NCBI GenBank assembly: GCA_903879765.1
Contig: CAIRMS010000153.1
Span: 1 to 6,905 of the forward strand
DNA length: 6,905 nt
Source: an uncultured Flavobacteriales bacterium
Lineage (GTDB): Bacteria > Bacteroidota > Bacteroidia > Flavobacteriales_D > Crocinitomicaceae
Direction: 5' to 3'
The notes under the pieces are model-generated. The model did no database searches. It was given only the letters and a program-made list of their open reading frames with translations, and was not told the DNA's origin. Shown piece after piece: positions 6,182 to 6,905 of this stretch (position 1 is the first letter of the stretch; each line of letters opens with the position of its first letter). A program made the position numbers and the translations under genes.

Positions 6182-6865
6182 TTAAATTCCTTGGGGTAGT
6201 AAGTATTGGTCGATGAATTCACGAACACACGCATCTCCACCTTTACGAGAAAGAATGATGTGACATTCTGTTTTAACGGCATTGACTGCAGAAGAAGGAC
6301 AAATGGCTAGTCCAACTGCTTTCATTACAGCCAAATCATTGACATCATCACCGATGATTCCAACTTCGTTTAAACTGATTCCTAATTCACTACACCACGT
6401 GTTTAGAATGTCTAATTTCGGCTCGCGTCCAACGTATACACGTTCAATTCCGAGAACTGCGGCGCGATCTTGTACCATGTGTTCTGTGAATCCGGAGGAA
6501 ATAATTCCCAATTGAACAGGGCCATTTTTCACAACGTGCATGATTGCAAGTCCGTCTTGTGTATGGTAACGTTTTAACTGATCTCCTTTTTCACTCATGA
6601 ACATTCCACCGTCGGTTAAAACGCCGTCGACATCCAAAATGAGTAATTTCAGTTTGTCTAGTTGTTTTTTGAAATGGTTGTTGCGAAATAACGGTTTGAA
6701 AAGCAGTGCGGTTAAATCCACTTCATATTCTTCACAAACAGCTTCTAAATCATACACGGAAAGTTCATTCACATGTTCTACATCCAAATCGGACAAGAAG
6801 TCATCGAACTCGATTCCGTTTTTTTGACAAAGTCCTTTTATATTTTGTTCTAATAACATCTTCAT
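6182..6865 (-). CDS. KdsC-type HAD phosphatase with an extra N-terminal domain
   Basis: The 227-residue protein has a C-terminal HAD phosphatase of the KdsC (3-deoxy-D-manno-octulosonate-8-phosphate phosphatase) type. Motif I is ILDVDGVLTDGG (76-87, nucleophile Asp78 and acid/base Asp80), motif II is IISSGF (121-126), the motif III lysine is Lys150 in GREPK, and motif IV is GDDVNDL (172-178). KRYHTQDGLAIM (98-109) and GGDACVREFIDQYL (209-222) are KdsC-like. Residues 1-60 are extra compared with E. coli KdsC (188 aa). They resemble a shortened XRE-type helix-turn-helix: the end, SVYDLEAVCEEYEVDLTALLF (36-56), matches the last helices, but the usual recognition helix seems to be missing. Motif II reads SSG instead of the TGR of E. 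coli KdsC, so the sugar-phosphate substrate is not certain. ATG at 6865 follows a likely upstream stop by 3 bases. A second in-frame ATG at 6859 is a minor alternative start. Confidence 0.85.
   Translation of the reverse strand: MKMLLEQNIKGLCQKNGIEFDDFLSDLDVEHVNELSVYDLEAVCEEYEVDLTALLFKPLFRNNHFKKQLDKLKLLILDVDGVLTDGGMFMSEKGDQLKRYHTQDGLAIMHVVKNGPVQLGIISSGFTEHMVQDRAAVLGIERVYVGREPKLDILNTWCSELGISLNEVGIIGDDVNDLAVMKAVGLAICPSSAVNAVKTECHIILSRKGGDACVREFIDQYLLPQGI
6187..6192 (-). promoter_or_regulatory. Shine-Dalgarno-like site for the saccharopine-type gene
   Basis: The minus strand reads AAGGAA, with 8 bases between it and the ATG at 6178, a good ribosome-binding spacing. It lies inside the last codons of the phosphatase gene (Gln-Gly-Ile-stop). 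This is the only clear Shine-Dalgarno-like sequence before a start in the window; the other leaders are AT-rich, as usual in Bacteroidota. It supports the start at 6178. Confidence 0.45.
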
Positions 6866-6868
6866 AAA

Positions 6869-6905
6869 TCATTTTGTAACCAACACTTGCTGCAACAGCC
6901 TGAAG
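6869..6905 (-). CDS. Possible C-terminal tail of an upstream gene (cut by window edge)
   Basis: One minus-strand frame ends with FRLLQQVLVTK and a TGA at 6871-6869, 3 bases before the phosphatase ATG. The junction TGA-TTT-ATG copies the TAA-TTT-ATG junction between the next two genes, which suggests a real coupled gene end. Eleven residues are too few to identify a family. Another frame also stays open here (LQAVAASVGYKMIYED), but it would run on into the phosphatase coding region before stopping, which makes it less likely. Confidence 0.4.
   Translation of the reverse strand, partial: FRLLQQVLVTK

Noticed and set aside
1..6905. Mobile elements, CRISPR arrays, toxin-antitoxin pairs, defence genes and RNA genes
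   Set aside because: No transposase, integrase, regularly spaced repeat, tRNA-like cloverleaf or recognised defence domain was seen; all large frames are explained by the metabolic, membrane and tRNA-modification genes listed.

Overview
The window looks like an ordinary chromosomal segment from a Bacteroidota member, most likely a flavobacterium-type organism (Flavobacteriales; a Crocinitomicaceae/Fluviicola-like relative is my guess, not shown). Support for this comes from AT-rich sequence, AT-rich leaders with almost no Shine-Dalgarno sites, a good TAnnTTTG Bacteroidota promoter box before the tRNA hydroxylase gene, and the residue style of the Lgt, TrhO, DapD and cupin-like proteins. Every gene I can support is on the minus strand, so transcription runs from high to low coordinates. 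I see no mobile element, CRISPR array, rRNA or tRNA, and no stretch over 300 bases lacks a gene.

Region A (6905 down to 2361) reads as one tightly packed operon. A probable tail of an upstream gene is followed after 3 bases by a KdsC-type HAD phosphatase with an extra N-terminal domain (6865-6182). Three bases later comes a stand-alone lysine-ketoglutarate reductase/saccharopine dehydrogenase-like enzyme (6178-4958). Then follow a UMF1/Atg22-type major facilitator transporter (4941-3538), dapD of the lysine/diaminopimelate pathway (3554-2745, overlapping the transporter by 17 bases), and a small unrecognised exported protein (2741-2361). The link between a saccharopine-type lysine enzyme, a permease and dapD suggests, without proving it, a shared theme of lysine or diaminopimelate metabolism. 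The phosphatase may belong to lipopolysaccharide sugar metabolism.

Region B (2360-1360) is a 149-base spacer with a perfect short inverted repeat, then a stand-alone JmjC/cupin_8-type Fe(II)/2-oxoglutarate oxygenase with unknown target. Region C (1359-1) has an 84-base spacer holding the best promoter in the window, then trhO (tRNA uridine-34 hydroxylase, rhodanese family). This is coupled by a GTGA stop/start overlap to lgt (prolipoprotein diacylglyceryl transferase), which starts with GTG and runs off the window.

I did not find a convincing undescribed system such as defence or mobile cargo. The points most worth a second look are the saccharopine-type enzyme and transporter in the dapD operon, the odd N-terminal domain and altered motif II of the phosphatase, the orphan exported protein after dapD, and the unassigned oxygenase.
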